A DNA stretch of 56,603 nt from Periweissella beninensis (GCF_016908275.1 NZ_JAFBDN010000009.1:1-56603); one strand, 5' to 3'. Counted from the first letter of the stretch, positions 1-10,910 are shown. Numbers and translations are program-made. The notes: a model not told the origin generated them from the sequence alone.

Positions 1-95
1 ACAAAAATTGGACGGCATGACTCCGGTTGAATTCCGGAAACATGCCATCCAATTAATCGCTTAAAACATCACTCCAATTTATGGGGGTCAGTTCA
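1..95 (+). mobile_element. IS3-family element, right end (cut by window edge)
   Basis: Positions 2-64 read in frame as the last codons of an IS3-family OrfB transposase, ending in KHAIQLIA and a TAA stop. The stop is followed by a terminal inverted repeat at about 73-95; read inward on the minus strand it begins TGAACTGACCCCCATAAAT, typical of the IS3/IS150 group. The catalytic part lies outside the window, so I cannot say whether this copy is whole. A closely related but more diverged right end lies at 26861-26945. Confidence 0.75.
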
Positions 96-285
96 CAATG
101 CTTTTTTTATTAAAGTACAATTACTTGCAAGTACTTTAATAAATCTTTTATTCAATATTTACGCATTCCTTTTGAAACCGAAACACCAATTTGGTACTCA
201 AGAATTGCGTTTAATTTTGTTTTTTGAGAAAAATACATAACCAAAACCTCGATTGAACTTACTCGAATTCGAGATGGTCAGTACA
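96..285 (-). mobile_element. IS3-family element, left-end relic with broken orfA
   Basis: On the minus strand an ATG at 238 starts MYFSQKTKLNAIL, the same orfA N-terminus as the relic at 50171. It stops at 152 (TGA) after 28 codons, where the other copy continues with RKYQIK, so this orfA is broken by a nonsense change. The tip near 285 reads inward TGTACTGACC, matching the right-end repeat at 73-95. Only the left end survives; the other element's right end abuts it at 95/96, so one copy probably inserted into or recombined with another. Confidence 0.7.
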
Positions 286-308
286 ATCGGCTTTTTTTAG
301 ATTCAATT

Positions 309-1697
309 TTATTTGTGTAATATTTTTTGGATAATTTTAAGTTTATTAACTGAATATGGCGGATAAATAAATTTAAAATCAATTCCCCTTGATGAGTTCA
401 AAATTGACTTAGCGTGCGAAAATACTTTCAAACTTTCCCTTCCATGATAACTACCCATTCCCGCAGCACCTACGCCACCAAAAGGTAGATTTTCATTTAT
501 CATATGCATAATCGTATTATTTATCGCACCACCACCAAAACTGATACCATTTATTACTTGCCTTTGTTCTGCTTTGTTTTTTGAGAAAATATATAATGCT
601 AATGGTTTCGGTTTTTTATTAAGCGGTGTTATCACTGCATCTTCTAGGCTTTGTGTACTAGCAAATGTAATGATTGGTAAAATTGGGCCAAAAATTTCTG
701 CTTGCATAATCAAACTATCCCAATTAACATTCATCACAGTTGGCGCAATATATCGGTTAGCTTTGTTTGCCTGGCCACCTATTAAAATATCACCTGAGCT
801 TAATAAATTATTTAAACGTTGCCAATTTTTGTCATTTATAATTCGGGTAAAATCGGGGCTCTGCTCTGGATCACTACCATAAAAATCATTAATTACTTTC
901 TTTAATTCTGCGATAAAGCTTGATTGTACTGTATCATCAATTAAAACATAATCAGGTGCAACGCAGGTTTGACCGGCATTCATAAATTTACCCCACGCAA
1001 TTTTTCTAGCCGCTAACTTGATGTCAGCATGCTTGGTTACAATAACTGGACTTTTACCCCCTAACTCCAAAGTTAATGGTGTTAAATGTTGACTAGCTGC
1101 TTGCATTACTATTTTCCCCACCTGCTCGCTACCAGTAAAAAAGATATAATCAAAGTTAAGCTTCAGTAAACGTGTTGTTATCACAATGCCACCTTCTATA
1201 CATATCACCTGCTGTTCAATAAAAGTGGACTTTAAGATATTACTGATTACCTGACTAATATTAGGTGTTAACTCAGATGGTTTCACGATTACTGTATTAC
1301 CAGCAGCAATTGCGCCAATTAATGGTTCAAAAACCAGTTGAAAAGGATAATTAAATGGACCAATTATTAAAACTGTACCATATGGCTCATATTTAATATA
1401 ACTGCTTGCGCCAAGTAAGCTTAGTGGTGTTGGTACTTTTTTATCCTGCACAAATTTAGGAAGTATTTTTAATAGATGACGAATATTATTTAGTATTAAG
1501 CCAATTTCTGTTGTATATACTTCAGTTTTACTCTTACCTAAATCATGTTCAAATGCTAAATATAAATCATCAGTATATTTCATAATATTTTTTGCTAATT
1601 TTTTTAATATTCTTTTTCGTTCTTGGGCGGTTAATTGCCGATGCTTTTGGAACCATTGTTGCTGTGCTATAAAAGATTGCTCTATCTCATTTATCAT
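309..1697 (-). CDS. NAD(P)-dependent aldehyde dehydrogenase (class 3-like)
   Basis: A 462-residue aldehyde dehydrogenase, the usual length of the short class 3/YwdH-type enzymes, which oxidise aldehydes to carboxylic acids in the cytoplasm. The Rossmann-type segment contains FFTGSEQVGK near 187-195. The general base Glu is E211 in LELGGKSP and the catalytic Cys is C245 in NAGQTCVAPDY. PFNYP near 114-118 and the C-terminal PFGGVGAAGMG motif are also present. It appears complete. It is flanked upstream by the DJ-1-like gene on the same strand, separated by a strong hairpin at 1830-1883, so it is probably transcribed alone. The physiological aldehyde is not evident from sequence. Confidence 0.9.
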   Translation of the reverse strand: MINEIEQSFIAQQQWFQKHRQLTAQERKRILKKLAKNIMKYTDDLYLAFEHDLGKSKTEVYTTEIGLILNNIRHLLKILPKFVQDKKVPTPLSLLGASSYIKYEPYGTVLIIGPFNYPFQLVFEPLIGAIAAGNTVIVKPSELTPNISQVISNILKSTFIEQQVICIEGGIVITTRLLKLNFDYIFFTGSEQVGKIVMQAASQHLTPLTLELGGKSPVIVTKHADIKLAARKIAWGKFMNAGQTCVAPDYVLIDDTVQSSFIAELKKVINDFYGSDPEQSPDFTRIINDKNWQRLNNLLSSGDILIGGQANKANRYIAPTVMNVNWDSLIMQAEIFGPILPIITFASTQSLEDAVITPLNKKPKPLALYIFSKNKAEQRQVINGISFGGGAINNTIMHMINENLPFGGVGAAGMGSYHGRESLKVFSHAKSILNSSRGIDFKFIYPPYSVNKLKIIQKILHK

Positions 1698-1829
1698 CTT
1701 GCTATTCTCCCAATAAATAAATCAACATCATTAATTTAAGTTTAAAGGTTTATACCTTTAAACGCAATTGTTAATAAATAATAACGATGGAATAAAAATC
1801 ACCGCCGACAATGCACCCCTTGTCACCTG

Positions 1830-1883
1830 AAAATACCTAAAAAGGACTAAATTTAGAAGAATTTAGTCCTTTTTAGGTATTTT
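1830..1883. terminator. Long perfect hairpin terminator
   Basis: A 24-bp perfect stem (1830-1853 with 1860-1883) and a 6-nt loop, with A/T-rich tracts on both flanks. It lies just downstream of the DJ-1-like gene, which reads leftward, and would also work on the opposite strand. Confidence 0.8.
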
Positions 1884-1925
1884 TATCGTATAACAATCGC
1901 GTTGGCTCATAATTTTTTGGAGCTA

Positions 1926-2609
1926 CTATGCCCCTAATAAATTTTTAACTAATTTTTCTGCTACTAATCGCACTGAAAAAGGATTTTGGCCAGTAATTAA
2001 GTGCCCATCTTGAACAACAAATGCCTTATAAGCCCGTGCTTTTTTAAAGTTAGCTTGTTGTTGCTTAGCAATTTTTTCATTTAAAAATGGGACAATGTAT
2101 TTTTTCCCACTTAAAAATTCTTCCATTCCTGTAAAGCCAGTAACCTTTTTACCAGCAACTAATAACTTACCATTATTATCTTTAATATATAGTATGCCAG
2201 CAATTCCATGACAAACGGATGTCACAAAGCCATTATTTTTATAAATATTGGCTGCAATTTTGTGTAGTTTTAAATTTTGTGTGAAATCCCACATTGCACC
2301 ATGCCCGCCAGCAAAATAAATAGCGATATATTCATCTGCCTTAATTTCATCAGGATGCTTGGAATTAGCTAAAGCTGCTTGCGCAAATTTTGATGAGTTG
2401 TAAATTTGTAAATCCCGCACGGTTGCATATTTATAACTGCGTGGATCAATCGGTACATAGCCCCCTTTGGGACTAACATAATCAATATCAAAACCAGCTT
2501 TACTAACAATGTCAACAAATTCAGTAGCTTCACCTAGCCACAATCCCGTTGCATGTCCAGTTTCGCCGTAGCGACTTTGATTTGTTAGTACCATTAATAT
2601 TTTTGGCAT
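1926..2609 (-). CDS. DJ-1/PfpI-family protein (Hsp31-like type 1 glutamine amidotransferase fold)
   Basis: A 227-residue protein of the DJ-1/PfpI superfamily. The nucleophile elbow is SVCHGIAG with C133-H134. An upstream acidic residue, E27 in LWLGEATE, and the GGHGAMWD loop at 101-108 complete the family pattern. The length and the GLWLGE motif fit the Hsp31/glyoxalase III-like branch, whose members detoxify reactive carbonyls such as methylglyoxal or act as stress chaperones. A carbonyl stress role would suit the neighbouring aldehyde dehydrogenase, but that link is inference. The ATG is preceded by a purine-rich site about 8 nt upstream. No signal peptide is seen, so it is cytoplasmic. Confidence 0.85.
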   Translation of the reverse strand: MPKILMVLTNQSRYGETGHATGLWLGEATEFVDIVSKAGFDIDYVSPKGGYVPIDPRSYKYATVRDLQIYNSSKFAQAALANSKHPDEIKADEYIAIYFAGGHGAMWDFTQNLKLHKIAANIYKNNGFVTSVCHGIAGILYIKDNNGKLLVAGKKVTGFTGMEEFLSGKKYIVPFLNEKIAKQQQANFKKARAYKAFVVQDGHLITGQNPFSVRLVAEKLVKNLLGA

Positions 2610-2712
2610 TTTTAACTCCTTTATTGCATAAAAAACTGATATCCATAATCTCTATAAGTATAGTTGATTATTATCAATGTTGCATACATTAGGCAGCATC
2701 CCCAATTAATAC

Positions 2713-2838
2713 TTAATGATAACGCATCCCCCCGTCGACTTGTAATGATTGCCCAGTTATATATTTTGCCTGATCTGAAACAAACCAACTAACAACATCT
2801 GCCACATCTGCTGGCGTGGCTTCTCTTCCTAGGGCAAT
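2713..2838 (-). pseudogene. SDR oxidoreductase C-terminal fragment (diacetyl/acetoin reductase-like)
   Basis: The minus strand encodes about 41 codons of a short-chain dehydrogenase C-terminus: ALGREATPADVADVVSW, then YITGQSLQVDGG and a TAA at 2713-2715. The LGR...PEDVA and YITGQ..xVDGG signatures are typical of butanediol dehydrogenase/diacetyl reductase-type SDRs. The Rossmann and YxxxK active-site parts are absent. Homology ends near 2838, exactly where trpF homology begins on the other strand, so the gene was cut by a rearrangement. It cannot be functional. Confidence 0.75.
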
Positions 2839-3379
2839 TTCTGCTAAACAATTAATTAAGGTAAAACCAGATTTCGTCGGCTTTATTTTTGCAAAGAGTC
2901 GACGCTAAATTTCACTTAATGAAGCCTTAAAGTTAAGAAAACAGCTCGATTCTAACATCCCCACTGTTGGTGTTTTCATTGATGCCCCTTTGGCTGTTAT
3001 GAAAAATGCATATACCAGTGGTGCAATTAGCTATCTTCAACTACATGGTAATGAATCAGAAGAAACAATTAAAACTTTACAAAATATGGGTAGCAACGTC
3101 ATTAATGTTGTCCATCACGCGTCCAATTTAAAGAGTATCGCTGATTATGTCATGTTAGATAGTAGTAATGGTTTAGGTATCACACCTGATTGGCACCACC
3201 TACCAGCTATTCACCGTCCCTGGATATTAGCAGGTGGTTTAACCAATACTAATATCGCTGAAGCAGTCGCACTTACACATCCCTCAATTGTGGATGTTTC
3301 AAGTGGTGTTGAAACTGATGGTATTAAAGACTTGCATAAAATTACTGAAATTATTAATACCGCACATAATCTACAATGA
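2834..3379 (+). pseudogene. trpF: Phosphoribosylanthranilate isomerase, degraded
   Basis: TrpF isomerises phosphoribosylanthranilate in tryptophan synthesis. The frame contains KPDFVGFIFAKSRR just before an in-frame TAA at 2906-2908, then continues ISLNEALKLRKQ, VGVFID, YLQLHG and ILAGGLTNTNIAEAV, ending at 3379. The first roughly ten residues (including the KICG motif region) are missing at the junction with the SDR fragment, and there is no start or ribosome site. The later reading frame from 2990 is open but lacks the N-terminal half of the barrel. The gene is therefore broken by both truncation and nonsense. It is followed closely by trpB and trpA remnants in normal trp order. Confidence 0.85.
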
Positions 3380-3402
3380 CATTTGAAAGAAAAATACTGA
3401 TT

Positions 3403-4285
3403 ATGACAGAACTAAACTTAAACCTTAACGCAAACAATTCGGGACGCTATGGTCAATATGGTGGCCTATTTTGGGATAGAATGTGAAATTTTTATGGGCA
3501 AAGAAGATACAGATCGGCAAAAACTAAATGTTTACCGTATGGAATTATTAGGTGCTAAAGTTCATCCAGTCACCAGTGGTTCAATGGTCCTAAAGGATGC
3601 CATCAATGCCGCCCTACAAGAATGGGCAACGCGCGTTGATGATACGTTCTACGTTATGGGCTCTGCTACTGGTCCACATCCATATCCTTTGATGGTTAGA
3701 GATTTTCAAAGCATTATTAGTCAAGAATCAAAAACACAAATTTTAGCTGAATTAGGCAAATTACCTGATTATGTTGTTGCTTGTGTCGGTGGTGGTAGCA
3801 ATGCTATTGGTAGTTTTGCTAACTACATTGACGACCAAGCTGTTCACCTAATTGGTGTTGAAGCAACTGGTAAAGGCGTTAATACCCCTTTAACTGCAGC
3901 CACAATTGAACGTGGAACTGATGGTATTTTTCATGGCATGAAATCGATTTTTCTCCAAAACAAGACTGGTCAAATAAATCCTGTATATTCACTTTCTGCA
4001 GGTTTGGACTATCCTGGGGTTGGCCCTGAACATGCTAATTTAGCGATAACAAAGCGGGCTGATTATGTTGGCATTACAGATGATGAAGCAGTTGATGCTT
4101 TTGAATATGTTGCTCAAACCGAAGGAATTGTCGCTGCCATTGAAAGTTGCCATGCAATTGCGTATGTTAAAAAACTAGCCCCCACATTACCCAAAAACGC
4201 CATCATAATCTGTACCCTGTCTGGGCGTGGTGATAAAGATGTAGCAGCAATTGCCAAGTATAGAGGAGTTGATATTAATGAGTAA
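3403..4285 (+). pseudogene. trpB: Tryptophan synthase beta chain with internal deletion
   Basis: An ATG at 3403 starts a TrpB N-terminus that includes SGRYGQYGG, then the frame shifts and jumps to the region [20 protein letters not shown]. Roughly 100 codons are missing, including the PLP lysine motif, so the beta reaction is impossible. The remaining 278-codon open stretch from 3449 is intact, with GGGSNAIG (PLP phosphate loop), the PGVGPEH segment and LSGRGDKD near the end. The stop overlaps the trpA start, as in functional trp operons. A deletion between short GG-rich repeats is a likely cause. Confidence 0.9.
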
Positions 4286-5069
4286 TTTAAACAACGTTTT
4301 TAAAAATAATAAAGCATTTATCCCCTTTGTCGTTGCTTGTGACCCTGATTTTGATACTACGGTTGCTAATATCATTGCTTTGGCTGAAGGGGGGGCCGAT
4401 ATTGTTGAACTTGGGATTCCTTTTTCTGATCCCGTTGCAGATGGGCCGGTTATCCAAGCCGCCGATATGCGAGCATTAACAAACAAGCCAGATCTTACGA
4501 TGGACGATGTCTTTGATATTGTTAAAAAAGTCCGCCTAACTACTGCTATTCCAATTGTGTTACTTACCTATTCAAACATCATTTTTCAATATGGGTATGC
4601 CGCCTTTTGTAAAAAATGTGCTGCATTAGCGATTGATGGTTTAGTTATTCCCGATATGCCCCTTGAAGAACAAACTGAACTAAAACATTTTACTGATAAG
4701 GCAAATCTTGCTTTAATTCCTCTCATCACCCCAACCTCTGGGGTTCGTATTGCAAAAATAGCTCAAGCAGCTAGTGGTTTTATCTACGTTGTTTCATCAT
4801 TAGGTGTTACTGGACTACGTGCTAATTTTGATCAAAATTTAGCTGATGTTATTGCACAAATTAAAAACGTCTCAGCCATTCCCACCGCCATTGGTTTTGG
4901 CATTCATACTGCTACACAAGCACAAACAATGGCTAAATTTGCGGATGGTGTTATTGTTGGTAGTGCTTGTGTCCAAATTGTCGCGAAATATCAAAAAATG
5001 GCCCCACCTTATCTCAAACAATATACCCAAACAATGAAACAAAGTATTGCTAGCACATTAGATGAATGA
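4278..5069 (+). CDS. trpA: Tryptophan synthase alpha chain
   Basis: A 263-residue full-length TrpA. It converts indole-3-glycerol phosphate to indole and glyceraldehyde-3-phosphate and normally channels indole to TrpB. Catalytic acids are both present: E44 in [12 protein letters not shown] and D55 in VADGP (equivalents of Glu49 and Asp60). The phosphate-binding segments GFGI and DGVIVGSA are also intact. I chose the ATG at 4278, which overlaps the trpB stop and follows AGAGGAG. Its partner TrpB is deleted for its active site, so TrpA has lost its usual complex. It either makes free indole inefficiently or is a gene not yet decayed. Confidence 0.9.
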   Translation: MSNLNNVFKNNKAFIPFVVACDPDFDTTVANIIALAEGGADIVELGIPFSDPVADGPVIQAADMRALTNKPDLTMDDVFDIVKKVRLTTAIPIVLLTYSNIIFQYGYAAFCKKCAALAIDGLVIPDMPLEEQTELKHFTDKANLALIPLITPTSGVRIAKIAQAASGFIYVVSSLGVTGLRANFDQNLADVIAQIKNVSAIPTAIGFGIHTATQAQTMAKFADGVIVGSACVQIVAKYQKMAPPYLKQYTQTMKQSIASTLDE

Positions 5070-5124
5070 AGCCTAAAAATTTAAATAAAAAAATAAGCAA
5101 CTAGCTTACGCTAATCGCTTACTG

Positions 5125-5154
5125 AAAACTTTAGTTGGGAGGCTAAAGTTTTTT
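5125..5154 (+). terminator. Terminator after trpA
   Basis: A 10-bp stem (5125-5134 with 5143-5152) with an 8-nt loop ending in a T run. It closes the trp remnant. Confidence 0.75.
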
Positions 5155-5270
5155 ACTATACTATTTTTTAGGAAATTATCTATGAAAAGATGTTTATTTA
5201 AGGGATGTATATAATATAACCAGCCGAGATTAAATCAAGATAAAAATAGTTGCTTTTTGTACTTAATTTT

Positions 5271-5438
5271 TTATTTATTAGCAAGAATAGCTGGTAACAC
5301 CATAATCAAGAATAAAATTCCCATAACTAATGCAAATAAACTAAATATTAATAATCTTTTGCGATTTATTCGCCCATTTTCATCCTTAATTGCAAGATAA
5401 ATCAAAATTATTAATAATAATATTGTAAAAATATTCAT
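5271..5438 (-). CDS. Small two-helix membrane protein, unknown
   Basis: A 55-codon frame in an otherwise empty 550-bp stretch. It starts MNIFTILLLIILIYLAIKDE, has a basic turn (NGRINRKR) near 21-28 and a second hydrophobic helix LLIFSLFALVMGILFLIMV. This predicts an alpha-helical hairpin in the membrane with a charged loop. A TAGGTG sequence six or so bases upstream of the ATG could serve as the ribosome site. I do not recognise a family. It sits between convergent trp and transsulfuration genes and has no obvious operon partner. Confidence 0.5.
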   Translation of the reverse strand: MNIFTILLLIILIYLAIKDENGRINRKRLLIFSLFALVMGILFLIMVLPAILANK

Positions 5439-5622
5439 TATCACCTAACTCACTTAGCCTAATTTAGATAAGTATTAATTTTATTCTTTTTAGCTAAAAA
5501 TAACAAGTTTTTTAGGCAAATTGTACGCTACAATATGGATTAAAATTAGTATTTTAACTAAATATTAACCATCTTAACTAAACAGGAGTTAATTACCAGC
5601 GATTAATTACATTGTATTCCTT

Positions 5623-7709
<2,087 letters not shown>

Positions 7710-7740
7710 CTTTACTCCTCAAATTTTAATGACATTATAC

Positions 7741-7780
7741 AAAAAAGACGTATCAAACCTGATTGGCTTACATACGTCTT
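7741..7780 (-). terminator. Leader terminator (attenuator) before mccA
   Basis: On the minus strand AAGACGTAT (7772-7780) pairs with ATACGTCTT (7745-7753), followed by a run of six U. An inner AGCC/GGTT pairing can extend it. It lies only about 30 nt before the mccA start and after the leader peptide, so transcripts must read through it to express mccA-mccB. Confidence 0.75.
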
Positions 7781-7816
7781 CATAAATACTATTTTTAAAC
7801 AGCGTCTCGAACTTAC

Positions 7817-7912
7817 CTAATTCTTTATAAACTGTACGCTAAACATAGTATCACACTGAAAACGTGCAATACTACAACAACATACAAGATTTTTTTGAAT
7901 TAGTTTAGCCAT
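7817..7912 (-). CDS. Cysteine-rich leader peptide
   Basis: A 31-codon frame with a good ribosome site (AAAAGGAGCG about 8 nt before the ATG). It begins MAKLIQKNLVCCCSIA: codons 11-13 are three consecutive TGT cysteine codons at 7874-7882, and codon 20 is a fourth Cys. The stop at 7817 lies about 37 nt before the terminator stem at 7741-7780. This is the arrangement of a translation-coupled transcription attenuator: ribosomes stalled at Cys codons when Cys-tRNA is low could prevent terminator formation and switch on the transsulfuration operon. The control model is inference; the codons and hairpin are seen directly. Confidence 0.7.
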   Translation of the reverse strand: MAKLIQKNLVCCCSIARFQCDTMFSVQFIKN

Positions 7913-8164
7913 GTTATTAAACGCTCCTTTTAATTTTTCGAACAAGCTAATTTTTGCATAGTTATTTATTTTTTGCAAGAATTAATTAATCATCTTTTTT
8001 AATTGTATATAACAAAATGTTTATTACCAAGTTATTTTAACTACTTACATTTAACCTGCTACCACTAACAATTTTGTAATTCTTATGATTGGCAATTAGT
8101 AACCTGCCAAATAAGCGCTCTTATAATAAGTCTAATAGGCAATAATGTTGAGTAGTTACCTTAA

Positions 8165-8755
8165 TTATTTCGTATAATCATAGCCTAAGCTAGTACGTTT
8201 CATATTTTGATAAATTAGATAACCTAGCGCTATCCCGCCAATAACATCGGTTGGATAATGTGCCCCCATATAAATACGCGCTAACCCTACTAAAATAATA
8301 ATTACAACTGCGATCGTTTTAATAAGTGTATTTTTAGCCATGAAAAAGGTTAGTAAAATAGCGCCCATTAAGAGAACAACGCCAAAGGAGTGACCACTAG
8401 GAAAACTAAATCCGTTATCACTTGCTAAATGACCAATTGGGCGTGCCCGTTGTAAACCATCTTTTAAAATATAATTAATAGCAAATCCTAACACTGTATA
8501 TAGCCCCAAAATGATTGCCCCACTAAGATCTTTTTTAAAGAGCAACCAATAGCAACATAAAATTAATAAATAAATTAATATTAATTTTGGATCAAAAATT
8601 GTTGAAAATGTTTTACTTATAAATTCAATTGGCAACATTTTTACCATTTTAATGATAACTGTATCTAATCCACTAAATAATTTTGTTTTAGTAACTAACA
8701 AGGCATACCCAATGTAAATAATAGCACCGTAAATATTAAATGTTTTTAATCGCAT
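8165..8755 (-). CDS. PAP2-family membrane phosphatase
   Basis: A 196-residue integral membrane protein of the PAP2/undecaprenyl-diphosphatase family. The three-part active site is visible: KDGLQRARP (motif 1), FPSGHSFG (motif 2, with the proton-relay His) and RIYMGAHYPTDVIGG (motif 3, nucleophilic His). Five or six hydrophobic helices surround these. Family members dephosphorylate undecaprenyl diphosphate, phosphatidate or related lipids at the outer membrane leaflet. The ATG follows TTGGAGGGAAC. It is alone, with no gene in the same operon. The precise lipid substrate cannot be read from sequence. Confidence 0.88.
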   Translation of the reverse strand: MRLKTFNIYGAIIYIGYALLVTKTKLFSGLDTVIIKMVKMLPIEFISKTFSTIFDPKLILIYLLILCCYWLLFKKDLSGAIILGLYTVLGFAINYILKDGLQRARPIGHLASDNGFSFPSGHSFGVVLLMGAILLTFFMAKNTLIKTIAVVIIILVGLARIYMGAHYPTDVIGGIALGYLIYQNMKRTSLGYDYTK

Positions 8756-9139
8756 GTTCCCTCCAAGAAACCTCTTATTCTTATATATAACTTAAAACTA
8801 TATAAAATTATATACCATAGTTTGTTTAATTTACCTACTAAATATTACCCTTAATAAAAATTTTCTGATTTTCCGCTAGCTCATTAATTTTAACATACGT
8901 TAACACATATCTCTTGGGCAACCGATATTTTATGCTCTATAACAAATTTTTGCATATAACAACTAAATTTAACTCCGCATACTGGTTTACTCATTTCAAC
9001 ATTACTAATCTGACATTATTTATTTATTATGTTATGATGCTAGCTAATGGTTAAAAATAATCTATATGCCATAGATTTATTAACTAGGAGTGACATTAAT
9101 AAAAATAGTAGCTCCTAACTATTATGAAACGAGGTTTAT
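8756..9139. other. Intergenic region, no gene seen
   Basis: 384 bp between divergent genes, very AT-rich. Just upstream of the permease, TAGGAG near 9085 can pair with CTCCTA near 9112, giving a weak stem in its 5' leader. I see no coding frame with a ribosome site and no recognisable riboswitch. Confidence 0.5.
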
Positions 9140-10813
9140 ATGAGTAAAAAAGTAAAAGGCAAAGTTAGTCTTTTTAATGCAGTAATGTTAGGTTTAGGTG
9201 CCATTATTGGTTCAGGTTGGTTATTTGGTGCGTGGGAGGCAACCCGTGTTAGTGGTCCTTCAGCCATAGTTTCTTGGATTATTGGTGCTTTTATTACCGC
9301 GATTATTGCCTATAATTATATTGAATTAGGGACAATGTTACCGGAAAATGGTGGGATTAGTAAATACGCTCAATATACCCATGGTTCTTTAATTGGTTTT
9401 ATTTCTTCATGGGCTAATTGGATTTCATTAATCACGATTATCCCGATTGAAGCCGTTGCAGCTGTGCAATATATGAGTAATTGGCCCTGGCATTGGGCTA
9501 AATTTACAGATCATTTAATGGTCAATAACCAGATAACAACTATCGGTTTATTAGTTGTTTTTCTATTTATTATCATTTTCACTCTCTTAAACTATTGGTC
9601 AGTAACTTTACTAACGCGCTTTACTAGTTTTATTTCGATTTTTAAAATTGGTATTCCCCTAATTACAATCATTATGTTAATGCTTAGTGGTTTTCATGTA
9701 AGTAATTTGGGCCATAATGTCAGTTCTTTTATGCCCTATGGCTCATCGGCAATCTTTAAAGCCACCACGACGGCCGGTATTATTTTTTCGTTAAATGCCT
9801 TTCAAACAATTATTAATATTGGTAGTGATATTGAAAATCCTAAGGTAAATATTAAAAAAGCAATCAACTTATCATTACTTATTAGTAGTATCATTTACAT
9901 TTTATTGCAAATTACCTTCATTGGCGCTTTAGCTCCCAGTTCAATTGCAAAATATGGTTGGGCTGGTATCAACTTTGCCTCACCATTTGCTGATCTTGCC
10001 ATTCTATTAGGAATTTATTGGTTGGCAGTTCTACTGTACATGGATGCGTTCATCTCACCTTTTGGAACTGGGGTGTCAACCGTGGCTTCAACTGGACGGG
10101 CTTTAGCTGCAATGGTTGACAATGAACATATGCCTAAGATTTTAGGTAAAATGAATCAAAAATATGGTACCCCACGCATCGCTATGACCGTTGATGCTTT
10201 AATTAGTATTATAATGGTTTCACTTTTTCACTCTTGGGGGACGCTTGCCACAGTTATTTCCACGTTAATGCTCATTGCCTATTTAACCGGCCCGGTTACT
10301 TTGGTGGCGTTTAGAAAAATGGCGCCACAGTTTAGCCGTCCAATTAAAAACAATCAGGTGAATATTACCGCACCACTTGCATTTGTCTTAGCTTCATTAG
10401 CGATTTACTGGGCAATGTGGCCAACTACCATTGAAGTCATTTCGATTATTTTATTAGGGATGCCAATATACTTCTATTATGAATGGCAAAAAGGATTTCC
10501 AAAAACCAAAGATCATATTACTGGTAGTTGGTGGTTAATCATTTATCTATTAGTATTGTCACTACTTTCATACCTTGGAAGTACCGAATTTAATGGAATT
10601 GGTTTAATTGCCTATCCTTATGACTTTTTAGTAATAATTATTCTTGCGTTAGGCTTTTTCTATTGGGGGACCAATAGTCAGTTATTCACAAAATACTTTA
10701 AAGCTGCCAAAAAATTAAATTATACAAAAGTCATGTCACCAACAAAACGGCAAAAATTATTAAAAAAAGAACGCTCCAATAAATTAGCTCGTCATTTAAA
10801 ACGCAAAAAATAA
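9140..10813 (+). CDS. APC-family amino acid permease
   Basis: A 557-residue, 12-helix permease of the amino acid-polyamine-organocation family. Helix 1 carries GLGAIIGSGWLFG, the unwound substrate-binding GSG motif. Around residue 70 is GTMLPENGGISKYAQ, and an FQTIINIGSDIENPKVNIKK stretch follows helix 6, also typical. The C-terminus ends in a basic tail (ARHLKRKK). It is longer than many APC permeases (about 450 residues) because of additional C-terminal helices. The ATG follows CGAGG. It is monocistronic, closed by the hairpin at 10858-10898. Substrate cannot be assigned beyond amino acids or related amines. Confidence 0.88.
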   Translation: MSKKVKGKVSLFNAVMLGLGAIIGSGWLFGAWEATRVSGPSAIVSWIIGAFITAIIAYNYIELGTMLPENGGISKYAQYTHGSLIGFISSWANWISLITIIPIEAVAAVQYMSNWPWHWAKFTDHLMVNNQITTIGLLVVFLFIIIFTLLNYWSVTLLTRFTSFISIFKIGIPLITIIMLMLSGFHVSNLGHNVSSFMPYGSSAIFKATTTAGIIFSLNAFQTIINIGSDIENPKVNIKKAINLSLLISSIIYILLQITFIGALAPSSIAKYGWAGINFASPFADLAILLGIYWLAVLLYMDAFISPFGTGVSTVASTGRALAAMVDNEHMPKILGKMNQKYGTPRIAMTVDALISIIMVSLFHSWGTLATVISTLMLIAYLTGPVTLVAFRKMAPQFSRPIKNNQVNITAPLAFVLASLAIYWAMWPTTIEVISIILLGMPIYFYYEWQKGFPKTKDHITGSWWLIIYLLVLSLLSYLGSTEFNGIGLIAYPYDFLVIIILALGFFYWGTNSQLFTKYFKAAKKLNYTKVMSPTKRQKLLKKERSNKLARHLKRKK

Positions 10814-10857
10814 TTGGGTAAAGAAACTAATACTAATTCCGCAACTAATTAATAATT

Positions 10858-10898
10858 AAAAAGAGGACTCAATTTTTATAAATTGAGCCCTCTTTATT
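10858..10898. terminator. Bidirectional terminator
   Basis: AAAGAGGACTCAATTT (10860-10875) pairs with the opposite arm at 10880-10895, with one mismatch and flanking A and T runs. It serves the convergent permease and ABM genes. Confidence 0.85.
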
Positions 10899-10910
10899 AT
10901 TTTTAACGTA

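Noticed and set aside
2713-2905. Longer SDR frame extending upstream of 2838 on the minus strand
   Set aside because: The extra codons are the antisense of a segment with clear TrpF homology (KPDFVGFIFAKSRR), so they are not SDR sequence.
4187-4486. Minus-strand frame across the trpB/trpA junction
   Set aside because: It is antisense to well-recognised TrpB and TrpA sequence with no ribosome site.
5160-5270. Very short frame MKRCLFKGC after trpA
   Set aside because: Only 10 codons, no clear ribosome site and no downstream gene to regulate.
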